In this document: one piece after another, positions 1-9,069 of the stretch
Layout of the letters: each line of letters opens with the position of its first letter
Numbering within the stretch: the stretch's first letter is position 1
DNA from: Phlebiopsis flavidoalba
Taxonomy: Eukaryota > Basidiomycota > Agaricomycetes > Polyporales > Phanerochaetaceae
Assembly: GCA_035772785.1 (NCBI GenBank)
Contig: JAOCPU010000108.1
Span: forward strand, 1 to 28,742
Length of the DNA: 28,742 bases
Direction: 5' to 3'
Made by a program: the position numbers and the translations under genes
The notes under the pieces: model-generated
The model's input: only the letters and a program-made list of their open reading frames with translations
Databases searched by the model: none
Told to the model about the DNA's origin: nothing

Positions 1-159
1 AAAGGAGACCGAGTGGCACAACTTTATCATTGAGAAATGCGATTAATACGGAGATGGTCGAGATAGTCAAACAATTGCCAAAAACACGACGTGGCAATGG
101 TGGTGGATTTGGATCAACGGGCACGGTAACAGCCTAAAGCTCAGCGCCAGATCCAGGTT

Positions 160-307
160 ACCTGCAGGTACCTGCAGGTTGATCTGCCATCAATACCTGC
201 AGGTACGGTGACCTGCAGGTATTGGGGGACCCGCAGGTACCAGGGGTGATCTGCAGGTCCAGGTCAGGGGTTAGTAGATGGCGCAGGTTTCCAGGTCACC
301 TGCAGGT
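160..307. repeat. Cluster of the palindrome ACCTGCAGGT
   Basis: Five exact copies of the self-complementary 10-mer ACCTGCAGGT lie at 160-169, 170-179, 195-204, 211-220 and 298-307. Degenerate versions lie between them (for example GACCCGCAGGTACC near 228-241 and CTGCAGGTCCAGGT near 251-264). Because each copy is palindromic, the cluster has no strand. Similar short words (GACCCACAGGTGGGTC at 4052 and ACCCGCAGG near 4728) occur on the far side of the hAT gene. I therefore infer, weakly, that these are subterminal transposase-binding repeats of that hAT element. They could also be an unrelated minisatellite. Confidence 0.75.
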
Positions 308-710
308 TTATTTCTGTTATCTCATATATTGATGTTATTTTGCACTCTATAGTATTCATTGATGCTTCACACCCAGCTTACCACATACAGATACAATGGT
401 TGCCGTTGTCTCACGAGACATAGTAAGCATTCACAAACGGATGAGGCCTGTGAACAGCCGAAGCGCCTACCGATTGATGGGCGCCAATGTCCCACTATGC
501 ACCGAGTGATGCTAAGAACTAAGGCCACAACGAAAGGCGCAGCGTGGCGCAAATGAGTGGTGAGTTTGAGGAATGTGGATTAAACAAGTCAGAGAAGACA
601 TACAAAAGAACTAAGTTACACCATATGCAACAAGCCCCAGGGTGGTTGAGAGAAAGGGACTTGTCATACCATGACTCCACATAGTACAGGGAAAACACTA
701 TACATATCGA
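308..710. other. No gene recognised (3' flank of the hAT gene)
   Basis: This stretch lies between the palindrome cluster and the end of the hAT transposase. Only short overlapping open frames on both strands are present and none resembles a known protein. It is probably the 3' untranslated or terminal part of the hAT element. I could not find a clear terminal inverted repeat or an 8-bp target duplication by eye. Confidence 0.4.
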
Positions 711-3700
711 CTAGTTACTTCCCCTTCGAACGGAATCCCTTGATTGAGAGCGTCCCGTGCGGATAAGGCCTGGCTGGCTCGCCCAAGAACTCAAGACAGT
801 CGCAGCGCGCACCGGACCGATCACTCAGTGCATGGCGACGCTTGGTCACGGTCAGCCCTCCCCGCGCGAGAAGGCGCGCTCGACGTCAAACAGAGGCAGG
901 CAGGAGCGGAGAGAAAGTCGAGCGCCATGCGCGCCATGGGGTCGCCTCCAGTGAGTTGGCTGGGACCAGTACATGATCGGGTCCGTGACTTTTGGGAGCG
1001 GCCCGCCGTGTTGAGGTACGTTGACAAGGGCGTCCACGTCGTCGTCAGCGTTGCCAGGCTCCTCACCCATGATGGTGCGGAGGAAGTCGTCTTCGTCGCC
1101 CAGTCAATGGGGCTGATGTTGGCGTTCTGGCAAAACGGGTCAGACAGATTGTAAACCACACCCCAATGTGTCGCAAACCTACCCCCGCGGTGTTCGTCGT
1201 GTTGTTGGCGCCAGGGGCACGCGCCTCGGTGCCAACAGTGGGGGCCATTCCCACGCCGCCCCGCCCGGCTCGGGCCTGCTCCCCCCGGCTTGTAATGGTT
1301 GGTCCCACTGGCTCGCGCAAGCAGTGCGTTCAGCCTCGACAAACCCACTCATTTGGCCAGTTCTGCTTGATGAAGTAACTTCCTCTTGTATTTAGGATGG
1401 AGGACTGACAATGAGGACGGTTAGCGGAACGATCGTTGCGGTGCTCGAGGCTGGGAACGGGACGTACGGATGGGCCATGCGGTACATGATGGATTCGTCG
1501 TGTATTGTTGATTTTTCGTAATACTTGTTGAGCATCCGCAGACCCCGGTGCAGCAGCAGCGCGCGGACTGGCGGCATAAGGAGGATATTGGACTGCCGCA
1601 GTCTCAAGCCGCGTGGTGAGACCGTCGATGATCGGGATAACGGCGTGGAGCAACGTGGGCGCCCATCTTCGATATGAGCTCCGTAGCCTGGAGGAAGATC
1701 TGGGACAATATAGTGAGTAGGAAACGATGGTGGAATGGCGTGACAAACTCCCACCTTGAGTAGAGGGAGCAGCTCTGACAAGAGCCGCCACTCTTCGTCC
1801 GTGAGCTTGAGCCGTCGCAGGCCCTCTGGACCAGCCTTGTCCGTACTTGGACATGTCGAGCAACTTCTCCAGGGCCGCTTTCAACAGAAACCCGCGCGTT
1901 GTATGGCTTGCACGAGTGAGTTCCATCGAGTTGCGACACGAGCGTACCATGGCTTTGCGAGGGACGTTTGCTTTTTGTCGCAACTCGTCGCTAGCCGTCT
2001 TCGCGCAGTGTTGGGATGGAATGAAAGATGCGCTTTGCGAGTTTGTATTAGCTATATAGAACCCCCTTGCGATCAGCATGCGGCATGAGGAAAAGAGAAG
2101 TGCAAGCACCTTTGTGACGGCACACTACGACCGAGCTTTTGATCCTCTGGTGTCGTGAGCGCATCCAATTTGCTTCGACCTCGGCGATGATCGCCTCGAT
2201 GTCTGCATTGTCAGCGTCCTCTCGGTCATTGTCGACCCCGAAATTCGGGCTCCTCTGACTGATCGGCTAGCGCAGCATCGCCGGTACTGTCGCCGTCGTC
2301 CTCGGGCGTCACTGTCGACATTGTCGGCGTCGTCGTCGTCGTCGTCAACGTCCATCGCGTCGTCGCCCAAAGCTTTCCACGAGCGCGTCGAGTAACGCGT
2401 CAGTTGCGTCTGACTTGCCGCGCTGTAGCTTCGAAGTGAATGGTTTGATCATAGCCTGGGCATGTGGAGTTAGTTTTGGGCTCATCAGACCGCGATAGCC
2501 ACGACGAACTCACCTTGACGACGAGGTTGAGGATGTGCGCAAAGCAGCGCACTGATTCGTGTGTTGATCGAATTGATTCCTGGCAGACTCTCCAACTCGG
2601 ATACCATGGTATCGTTATTGGAGGCGTTGTCGGCCCGTGATACCGAGGATCTTGCCGTCGATACGAAATTCCTTCAAGCACTTGGAGAGCTTTTCTGCCA
2701 AGTACTTCCCAGTGTGGCCTTGTCTGAGTCTGGAGCGATGGTTAGAGAGCAAAAATCAGGTATAGAGATGATGTGAGCTCACTTGATAAAGTCCAGGATG
2801 CATGACGCGCGATGTGGCCCTCTACAACGCGCTGGACGGTTATCCCAAGGAACGAATTACACGTTCGGAGAAGTCCAACCGTCAACAACGCAAATATGAA
2901 GACGGCCATCATAAGCCTAATGGGCCATGGAATCAGTAGTGCGAACAACAACAAACAAAGGGCGGTGACGTACCTCGAGAGTCGCAGCGAGCTGCTCCTT
3001 AGTGGCTTCGAAAATCTTGACTACATCGCGCGCGAGACCGTCGTTGCGTGGGGTACCTCGACTTTCGCGTATAGCATTTGGAAGATCTCGATGAGTTCCG
3101 GGTCCTGGACTATCACATAGGGACGGTGGCGCCGCGCCACCCACAAAAGCCAGTAGGTAACGCATACGACCGCTGACTGTATGTTGAACCATACGCGAAG
3201 TCTTGGATTCGTTTGCCTGGGGGAGCTGGGCCTGCATTGGTTCACAGTCCTTGACGTGGCGTAGCAGATTCCCGGTGCCGTCGTCCCAACATGCGCGGTT
3301 GACGGTTTTTGACCTGCGGCTTGGTCAGCGATGCTCGATAACCCATGTTATTTGATAGTGGTAGACTTACGGTTGTTTCTTGCATACAAACTTGTATTTT
3401 ATTGGCTGGCCGTCGCTCGATTGTTACGATGTCGGGGGGAAAGCTTGAAGTGTTTTGTAGCACTCCGACTTCCACTTGCTCATCTGAGCATCTGGGATAA
3501 TGGATGTCAATCAGCACTGTCTGGTTTGGATATGCGCACGCCTGGGGGTGAACCCACCAACGGACGCACCAAGAACTTCTTCAGCCGTTCGCTCTAGGGC
3601 CACCTTGAACTTCTTCTCCCATTGAGTTTTCTTCAAGTTCGCGCCAGTTGTCGATGCGCCACTTGTCTAGGACCAGGCACTTCGACGATGTCTGGAGAGG

Positions 3701-3866
3701 AGTCCCGCGCAGATGAAGGAGTAGGGGCTGGGCCTACTTCCTCGATGTCGTCGTCATCGTCCTCGCTACTGGACATCACTGTGGTTCTGGCGGATCGTTT
3801 TGACCGTGCGGATCGGCGCTGGCTGTCGCCGTCTGCGTCAGACTCAGCGGCGCGTTTTGGAGCCAT
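711..3866 (-). pseudogene. hAT-superfamily transposase, frame-disrupted
   Basis: This is a cut-and-paste DNA transposase of the hAT superfamily. Family landmarks occur in the right order on the minus strand. The start is an ATG at 3866 followed by a charged, Ser/Asp-rich N-terminus. A BED-type zinc finger ends in DGTGNLLRHVKDC (about 3245-3300), preceded by a GTAAGT intron. Then come RRHRPYVIVQDPELIEIF (about 3070-3150), FLGITVQRVVEGHIA (about 2800-2850), DNASNNDTM (about 2600), RCFAHILNLVVK (about 2515-2555), ATRWNS (about 1920-1940), DEEWRLLSELLPLLKVG (about 1750-1800), NKYYEKSTIHDESIMYRMAHP (positions 1475-1540), YFIKQNWPNEWV (about 1335-1380) and the dimerisation region with ARMALDFLSAPA and DVERAFSRG (about 860-930). 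The last part reads LTVTKRRHALSDRS (about 815-860). These pieces lie in different frames, separated by apparent 1-nt indels and some introns, so no single intact frame exists. The stop near 711-717 is approximate. Confidence 0.88.
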
Positions 3867-3940
3867 CTGAACGCAGTAGAGAGATGAAGAGGGTGGGAGA
3901 TAAAGATCCACGCAGTCGAAGGCCCTCCTTTATAGTGTTC
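3867..3940 (-). promoter_or_regulatory. Core promoter of the hAT transposase
   Basis: On the minus strand a TATAAA box occupies 3934-3929, 68 nt upstream of the proposed ATG at 3866. A pyrimidine-rich leader (CCCACCCTCTTCATCTCTC-like) runs between them. The arrangement is typical of a fungal promoter and supports the start codon choice. Confidence 0.6.
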
Positions 3941-4051
3941 AACTGCAGGGGGCGCGGTGGACTTAGAGTCTGTGGGTCGCTGGTTAGCGTGCAGACTCGG
4001 ACTTGCCAGTCTGAGCACTGCCGCGGCACTGCAGCCATTCTTCAGGATTCT

Positions 4052-4067
4052 GACCCACAGGTGGGTC
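4052..4067. repeat. Inverted repeat GACCCAC-AG-GTGGGTC
   Basis: A perfect 7-bp inverted repeat with a 2-nt centre lies 186 nt upstream of the hAT start codon. The half-site GTGGGTC/GACCCAC recurs nearby (about 3972, 4097 and 4573). Short repeated words close to the ends are common in hAT elements as transposase-binding sites. I propose that role here by inference only. Confidence 0.4.
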
Positions 4068-4068
4068 T

Positions 4069-4707
4069 TTAGACTAGCTTGCCTGGCGCAATTTCACGGT
4101 GGGTCTGCTTCCGCATACCCACTGCCAGCCTAAGAATCTCGCACTTACCCCACATTGTGACGGTCCCCTTGCTTTGACTCCGTACAATCGAGGTTGCGGA
4201 TCGGTTGAGGTGCACACAGTCAGGTAGCAGAGATGGCAATAGTGCCAAACAGCTCATGGCTAGAGCAAAGACTTTAGGGAGAGACGAAACGTGTAGAGAG
4301 ACCGAAGCGTGAGTCTTCAGTTCGAGCTCAGAAAGGCAGCCCATCACAATGTTTAGACTCCGCGTCCCGAGAAGGCAAGACGCGGGTAGGAAACGCCCCA
4401 CGTCATGCAGCTCCGCCTGAACAGACTGCGCGGAAGCAAAATGAACTTGGGACTCGAAATTGCTGACCATTTTTTCCCCCCCCAAGTCCCGTATCTTGTC
4501 GTCACCTTTCGCCGCTCTGCTGCTTGACTTAGACACAGCCTCTCTGGCAAACGGCCCGATCTCTGTGCGCGGGGATACAGACCCACCACTTGCATCCGGG
4601 ATGCAAGGTCTTGGCCCCCTCCTGCGGATGTGATCGTGAGGATCCGCTGCCGACTCTGCGGTATAGCAAACCGCCTCGCTGCCTCGGGACACTCGAGTTT
4701 GGACCAC
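4069..4707 (-). CDS. Unassigned 212-codon open frame
   Basis: An uninterrupted frame runs from an ATG at 4707 to a TAG at 4069-4071. The product would be Ser/Arg-rich in its first half, with a short hydrophobic stretch near residues 150-165 (LAMSCLALLPSLL). I recognise no domain. A second overlapping frame of 120 codons from 4715 is also open, so this could be chance. The stretch lies upstream of the hAT promoter and may be the 5' terminal part of that element and not a gene. Confidence 0.2.
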   Translation of the reverse strand: MVQTRVSRGSEAVCYTAESAADPHDHIRRRGPRPCIPDASGGSVSPRTEIGPFAREAVSKSSSRAAKGDDKIRDLGGEKMVSNFESQVHFASAQSVQAELHDVGRFLPASCLLGTRSLNIVMGCLSELELKTHASVSLHVSSLPKVFALAMSCLALLPSLLPDCVHLNRSATSIVRSQSKGTVTMWGKCEILRLAVGMRKQTHREIAPGKLV

Positions 4708-4747
4708 GGAGTCACGTCATTGTGAATACCCGCAGGAGTGGGGCCTA

Positions 4748-5544
4748 ATGCCGGGTCGAAACAACGGGGTGAAGGTAGACATTGCCGACGCCGACTGCAA
4801 CGGCACGCCGGTCAGGCTGGGAGCTGGGTACGTATATATACATTCTCGCTGGACCGTGGTTGCTCAACACTCCCAACATTCGACGCTATCATGTACAGAC
4901 TTCAGCACATCCCTGCCACTTTCGACGTGCGGCTTGTTTGCGATCGGCTCTCCCTACCACCTGGCAACAATGATATGATTGTAGAGGCACTCGAAATCAG
5001 GTCCAGTACCTGGCCGACCCTTTCAGGGTAAGTAAATGATGCCGCCAAACCAACATGCACACTGACATCTGAATGATAGGTCATTCGAGACCCTGCTGCT
5101 GTGGCAACCCACGACACTCGTCGTGGCTGCACAGCGTGCAACTGTTGGCGCACAATCCAGCGGCTACTAGCCACGTCGCCGCCACGCACCCTCTCAACGT
5201 CACGGTGCCCGTCATTGGCTGGCTTCGCACGAGCCCGAACGCGCCCAAGCACCAGGTGGACGATGGTGAGTCTACTCACTTATCAATTATGTCATTGACT
5301 AACGGTGTCCGGTTTTCCCTTTAAGGACCTACATGACCTCTTGCACACCCTCGCCAACGAGCTCGTAGCTCTCGATGCAACGGCGCTTGTCTCTCATGAG
5401 AGCACTGCCGATCGCATACGTTGCTGGGGCAGCCGCGCTCATCCATACCCTGAGCCCTACGGAGACATTCCTGACCTTGAGGACCGTGCAGAGAGCTTTA
5501 TAACAGCCATCCGGAAGATGGCCCTTAAGGGGGGTAAGCGCTAA
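4748..5544 (+). pseudogene. Unidentified small spliced gene, frame-disrupted
   Basis: Proposed exons are 4748-4827, 4899-5027, 5080-5265 and 5326-5544, ending in TAA. All three introns (4828-4898, 5028-5079, 5266-5325) have canonical ends: GTACGT/ACAG, GTAAGT/ATAG and GTGAGT/TTAAG, the last with an ACTAAC branch-like site. The first two splices keep phase and read across LQHIPATFDVRLVCDRLSLP and then SFETLLLWQPTTLVVAAQ. An in-frame TAG at 5168-5170 interrupts exon 3. Another frame then continues plausibly as THPLNVTVPVIGWLRTSPN, and the last exon reads DLHDLLHTLANELVALD. No family is recognised. Intact splice sites argue for a real gene with one or two indels; function unknown. Confidence 0.4.
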
Positions 5545-5633
5545 GGAGAAACAAACGGTTAGGGGCGTCTCATATCGAGCGCGGTTGTGCCATGAACAAC
5601 GCTTAATTCCCCAAAGACAATATTCGAATTCCT

Positions 5634-6061
5634 TGTAGTATTAGTCAGACTGGTCACGTGACATGGAAGGTGCTGGAAGGTTCGAGAACTATGACGTCAT
5701 CGAGCACGTGACTCATCAGTCAGCGGATTACTCAGCCTTAGTAGTGTACGATGACTCAGCCTCGGACATGCTTCGTCAGCCTCGGCTGTGCATTTGAAAT
5801 GGACTCTGTAGTAGTATAAGTACTGGCAGCACTCTACCTGGGGACCTCAGTTTTCGACCTCTTGGTCCTCAGGTAAGAGTCCCTCACAGTGTAGTAGATA
5901 TAAACCAATATTGACTTGGTCCTCAGCTTACAACAGTTCGCTGTCGCCGTCGGCGCGTCGCTCGCTCGCACTCACACACACACACTCGCACTCGCCCTAG
6001 CCCCCTCGTCCCATTGATAGTTTGTTAAGACTGTCACTAGCTGCTATCGTCCTCGCATACA
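5634..6061 (+). mobile_element. Probable solo LTR of a retrotransposon
   Basis: The segment starts with TGTAGTA and ends with CATACA, the TG...CA limits of an LTR. It has an LTR-like internal layout. A U3-like part carries two CACGTGAC sites, a TGACGTCA site and repeated GATGACTCAGCCT-type words. A TATAAG box lies near 5815. It is followed by an R/U5-like part with CTTGGTCCTCAG repeated and a CA-rich tract. I infer a Ty3/Gypsy-type LTR of about 428 bp. No reverse transcriptase or integrase is visible beside it. The 5-bp flanks (TTCCT and AGCTT) do not match, so the ends may be off or the insertion recombined. Confidence 0.5.
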
Positions 6062-6149
6062 AGCTTGGGCCTTAGTTGTGACAGGCCTGGACTCCCAAAA
6101 ACCACCGACTCGCAGGTCGATTTCGACGTCCTGCTCGGATCACACATGG

Positions 6150-6908
6150 ACATTGAAGCACTGGGCAACTCCAAGATCATGGTAGAGAGCGTGCATTCGA
6201 GTCCGAGCCGATACGGGACGCGCTACAACCGACCGCGCTCTCACCAATGCACCAGCGAAATTGTGATGTGTTTTCCGGAGAGAAAAGTCATGCTACAGAG
6301 CTGCGCGAGGACGTTGACATGGATGGTGAGTTCCAGTCCGTGTGTGTTTGGTCTCGCTCCTAGACGAGCCGTCATGGTCTGGATTGCGCTTTCGCTAGTT
6401 TGCGCTGCTTCCCCCAGGTGCGGTGAATCTTTTGCCAGCACACTCAAGACCGAGGACGCAACTCTCACTCAGTTGAAGTATACACCTGGGCTCCAGAGCT
6501 ACGACCAAGCACGCCGACATCATGTGCTAAAGCCCTCGAGCCACACGAGTGTGTGCGTCCCCCGCGCCCATTCGCCGAATCAAGTTTCCAACGCCGTTAG
6601 CCATGACCGCGCACCGCTCTCTCACCGTAGGGGCTCGTCTGAAACTCTTATTGGCCTCCCAAGCTCGTACCCCTGGTGAAGGAGGAGCTCCTACCCATGC
6701 CGCCTCGTCGCCCCCGAAGCTCAGTATCGATACCCACTCGCCAAGTCCTGAGTACCCAGCCGATCCATGGCCCTCTTCATGGAGCTAGAAACGAAGCTCT
6801 ATGTGGCTGCCAGATGATCCATGGGCAAGCCCGCCTGCAGAAGAAATCCAGGAGCTCGCTCGGCAAGAATACCTTCGCCGTTACCGGGCAGTGGACAGTA
6901 GCCTATGA
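6150..6908 (+). pseudogene. Decayed coding remnant downstream of the LTR
   Basis: Several protein-like pieces lie on the plus strand in different frames. They include one around 6200-6330 with RDALQPTALSPMHQRNCDVF, ending at a GTGAGT donor with a CCCCCAG acceptor at 6418. Others are a Pro/Ser-rich piece around 6650-6780 and a C-terminal piece with DDPWASPPAEEIQELARQE that ends in TGA near 6908. Its hydrophilic, charged composition is compatible with a retroelement Gag or any low-complexity fungal protein. I cannot assign it. It may belong to the element that supplied the LTR. Confidence 0.3.
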
Positions 6909-7573
6909 CCCAGGTCCAGATCTCTACTGGGCCTTCCATTGCGAAGCAGATCTGCCAGACATGGAGTAAATTTTTGTACCTTGTCACCATGTATACATTC
7001 TGAAACTAAATTACATGGAAATTTGGGCTAGAGGGGAATCCGGCGCGACAAACGGGGGTGCGACCTATTTACGGTGTGCGGACCGACCCCCGAAGAACGC
7101 GGGCCGTCACATCCCGCTGTCAGCGGCAGGGTCCTCTCGTCGACGGCGGGTCTCCGTTGGCCCTTCGCCCGAGAAGCTGAAAAAGATTGTAAATAAAAAA
7201 CCCTCTTGTGCGCCCAAAGACCTAGTATCCTCCAGCGCGCTGCACGTGCGAACGTAGTGCGCAGTCTTTGCGGCGCGTTTCGAGTTGATTGGGGGACTGG
7301 GAACGGGAAAACGGACGCGCTTTTCGACGCGTGAGGCGGGGAAGTCGGACCCTACCCGCGGACGGCGCGCGCACAGCGGGCGTGACGTCATATATCGGGC
7401 CGTTTGTTGACGACGGGCGCAGAGCTCTGTGGTCGGATCTATGGCGTCATCGCTCTCACCCTTGAGGTAGGCGCGATGCGCGCGTCGACTGCGTCGCGGG
7501 GTTCGAGTCTGGGAGCGGTGATTTCTCCCTCCACAGCGGCCATGGACGGCGCGGCTGGGCAGCGCAACACTGA
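6909..7573. other. GC-rich stretch without a recognised gene
   Basis: The part from about 7020 to 7560 is CpG-rich and has overlapping open frames on both strands, as expected from composition alone. None of the frames carries a recognisable motif. A B-box-like word GGTTCGAGTCT at 7500-7510 was examined and did not fold as a tRNA. Confidence 0.4.
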
Positions 7574-8122
7574 CAAGACGTGACAGAGCCGACAAAGTAC
7601 CCCATCGGCATTGTGTACAAGAGTCTGTGCGGGCTCCCGACGCTGCCGTGTCCACACCATCTAATAAAGCGGTAAGCCTTGCACGCAACCTTCATTCTAC
7701 CCCCCCTACACCATGCGCAACTTACAAACCATCTCGACAGAATTAGTCCGCCGTCACCCACGTTTGATTTCGGCCCTCCGTACCAATCAATAGAGCAAGC
7801 TTACAAGGCGCAGGGGCCGTTTACCTGCACGGCGAAGGGTACAGTGGTAAGTACCATTTTGTATCTACGGCTCTATGCCGTTTAATTCTGAACTTTTGTG
7901 CTAATTACTCTACTACAGGATTTGACACATATATTAAAAAAGGGGTCGTATACACGACACGCGGGACGGTGTTTTGTTAGAATTTTCGGCGGCCATCGTG
8001 CTATTCGACTGTCGTGGCGACGTGGATGCATTGAAGACGGCCCCGAAAGCCAACTGCCCCCGAAAGCCGACGCGTGGCGACGCGGAGCCAACCGCACTGC
8101 ACACACGGCTCGGTTTTTGTAG
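7574..8122 (+). pseudogene. Candidate spliced ORF remnant of unknown function
   Basis: Three open segments join in phase through two canonical introns. The segments are 7574-7671, 7741-7846 and 7919-8122. The first intron runs GTAAGC...GACAG and the second GTAAGT...TACAG with a GCTAATTAC branch-like site. The joined frame includes EPTKYPIGIVYKSLCGLP, SPPSPTFDFGPPYQSIEQAY and DLTHILKKGSYTRHAG. The 5' end is not found: the frame is closed by a TGA at 7571-7573, so an upstream exon would be needed. No domain is recognised. Phase conservation over two introns is the only support. Confidence 0.28.
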
Positions 8123-9069
8123 CGGCGACGCAACGACAACAACAGCGTATGCAAGGTGTGGCATAGGGCGTAGGCGACATCTGACACAGAGGCTGCGGCT
8201 GCCGACCTTGCCGAGGTTCGACGTCGGTGCTTGACAACCACGCTCCGAGAGGGCCTGGGTCACAGTAGAGGGTCAAGGGGCGGGCATGTTGCGGGGTGGG
8301 TGTGGACTTATGAGCCGCTGACCTGTGCATGCTGCGCAACGGGCGGGTAGGATTTAAGTGGCAGGCTACTAGTCTACAACAATGTGCTTAGAGTAGTTAC
8401 AAGCAAACGAATAACATTAACTTACCGGAGCGAGCCGATAACGCGTGCAACGGACGGCTTTGAACAGCCCTGGTTTGTGTCGCGCTGAGAGAGTAGGTAC
8501 TCATTGTTGAACGGCACGGCGGCGTGCGTGCTGTTATGTTGCAGCCGCGCCGGCACACCACTGGACACTGAGTATGGTTGCCACTCGAACCGTCGCGTGG
8601 CAGTGGTCAATGTGGGCGATTTGCCTGCCGTGCAACGATGCCCGGTGCGTGGGCATCGAGTCGCACAGGCTGGCAGCACGCACACACTTTTGTCACAACG
8701 GCTGGCTCGAGCTTGAGGCTTCAGTGTGCCCATCGGCATGGTGAAGGTTTGACAACTTCGTGAGCTTCATCGTTGTGGTGACTATGCGTGCCTCGCGTTG
8801 GCCTGGTGTTGGTGTCGGCGATGATGGGGGCAGGTAGTTCAAGTTGGCGGCTGGTCTCTTTGCAAGCTGGAGTGCAGGAGCTCGGGCATTCCTATCTGTA
8901 GCATGGGGCGGAGGACAGGGACTCGCCTGTGGTCCGCACAACAAATGCTACATACGAAAAGCTAGGTGTTCGAATGAGAGGAGTGGATGGATGACGTGGT
9001 AGTACAAGTGTTTGGATTTGAACCAACAAAGACGCGCTTGGCTTTTTGTTTGTCACAGCGTGCTAAGGG
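8123..9069. other. No gene recognised
   Basis: Only short, compositionally unremarkable frames are present between the candidate spliced remnant and the end of the Plavaka gene. Part of this may be the 3' terminal region of the Plavaka element. I did not find a convincing CACTA-type terminal inverted repeat. Confidence 0.35.

Noticed and set aside
5965..6000. CA-rich microsatellite inside the LTR-like block
   Set aside because: A short imperfect CA/CGCACTCG tract is common in fungal leaders, with no further significance visible.
5629..6066. Target-site duplication around the LTR-like block
   Set aside because: The 5-bp flanks are TTCCT and AGCTT, which do not match. Shifting the ends by a few bases did not produce a pair.
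7447..7521. tRNA or tRNA-derived SINE suggested by a B-box-like GGTTCGAGTCT and a possible paired stem
   Set aside because: The bases around the loop do not form a 5-bp T stem, and no A box or anticodon arm fits. Only the outer stem pairs, partly through G-T pairs.
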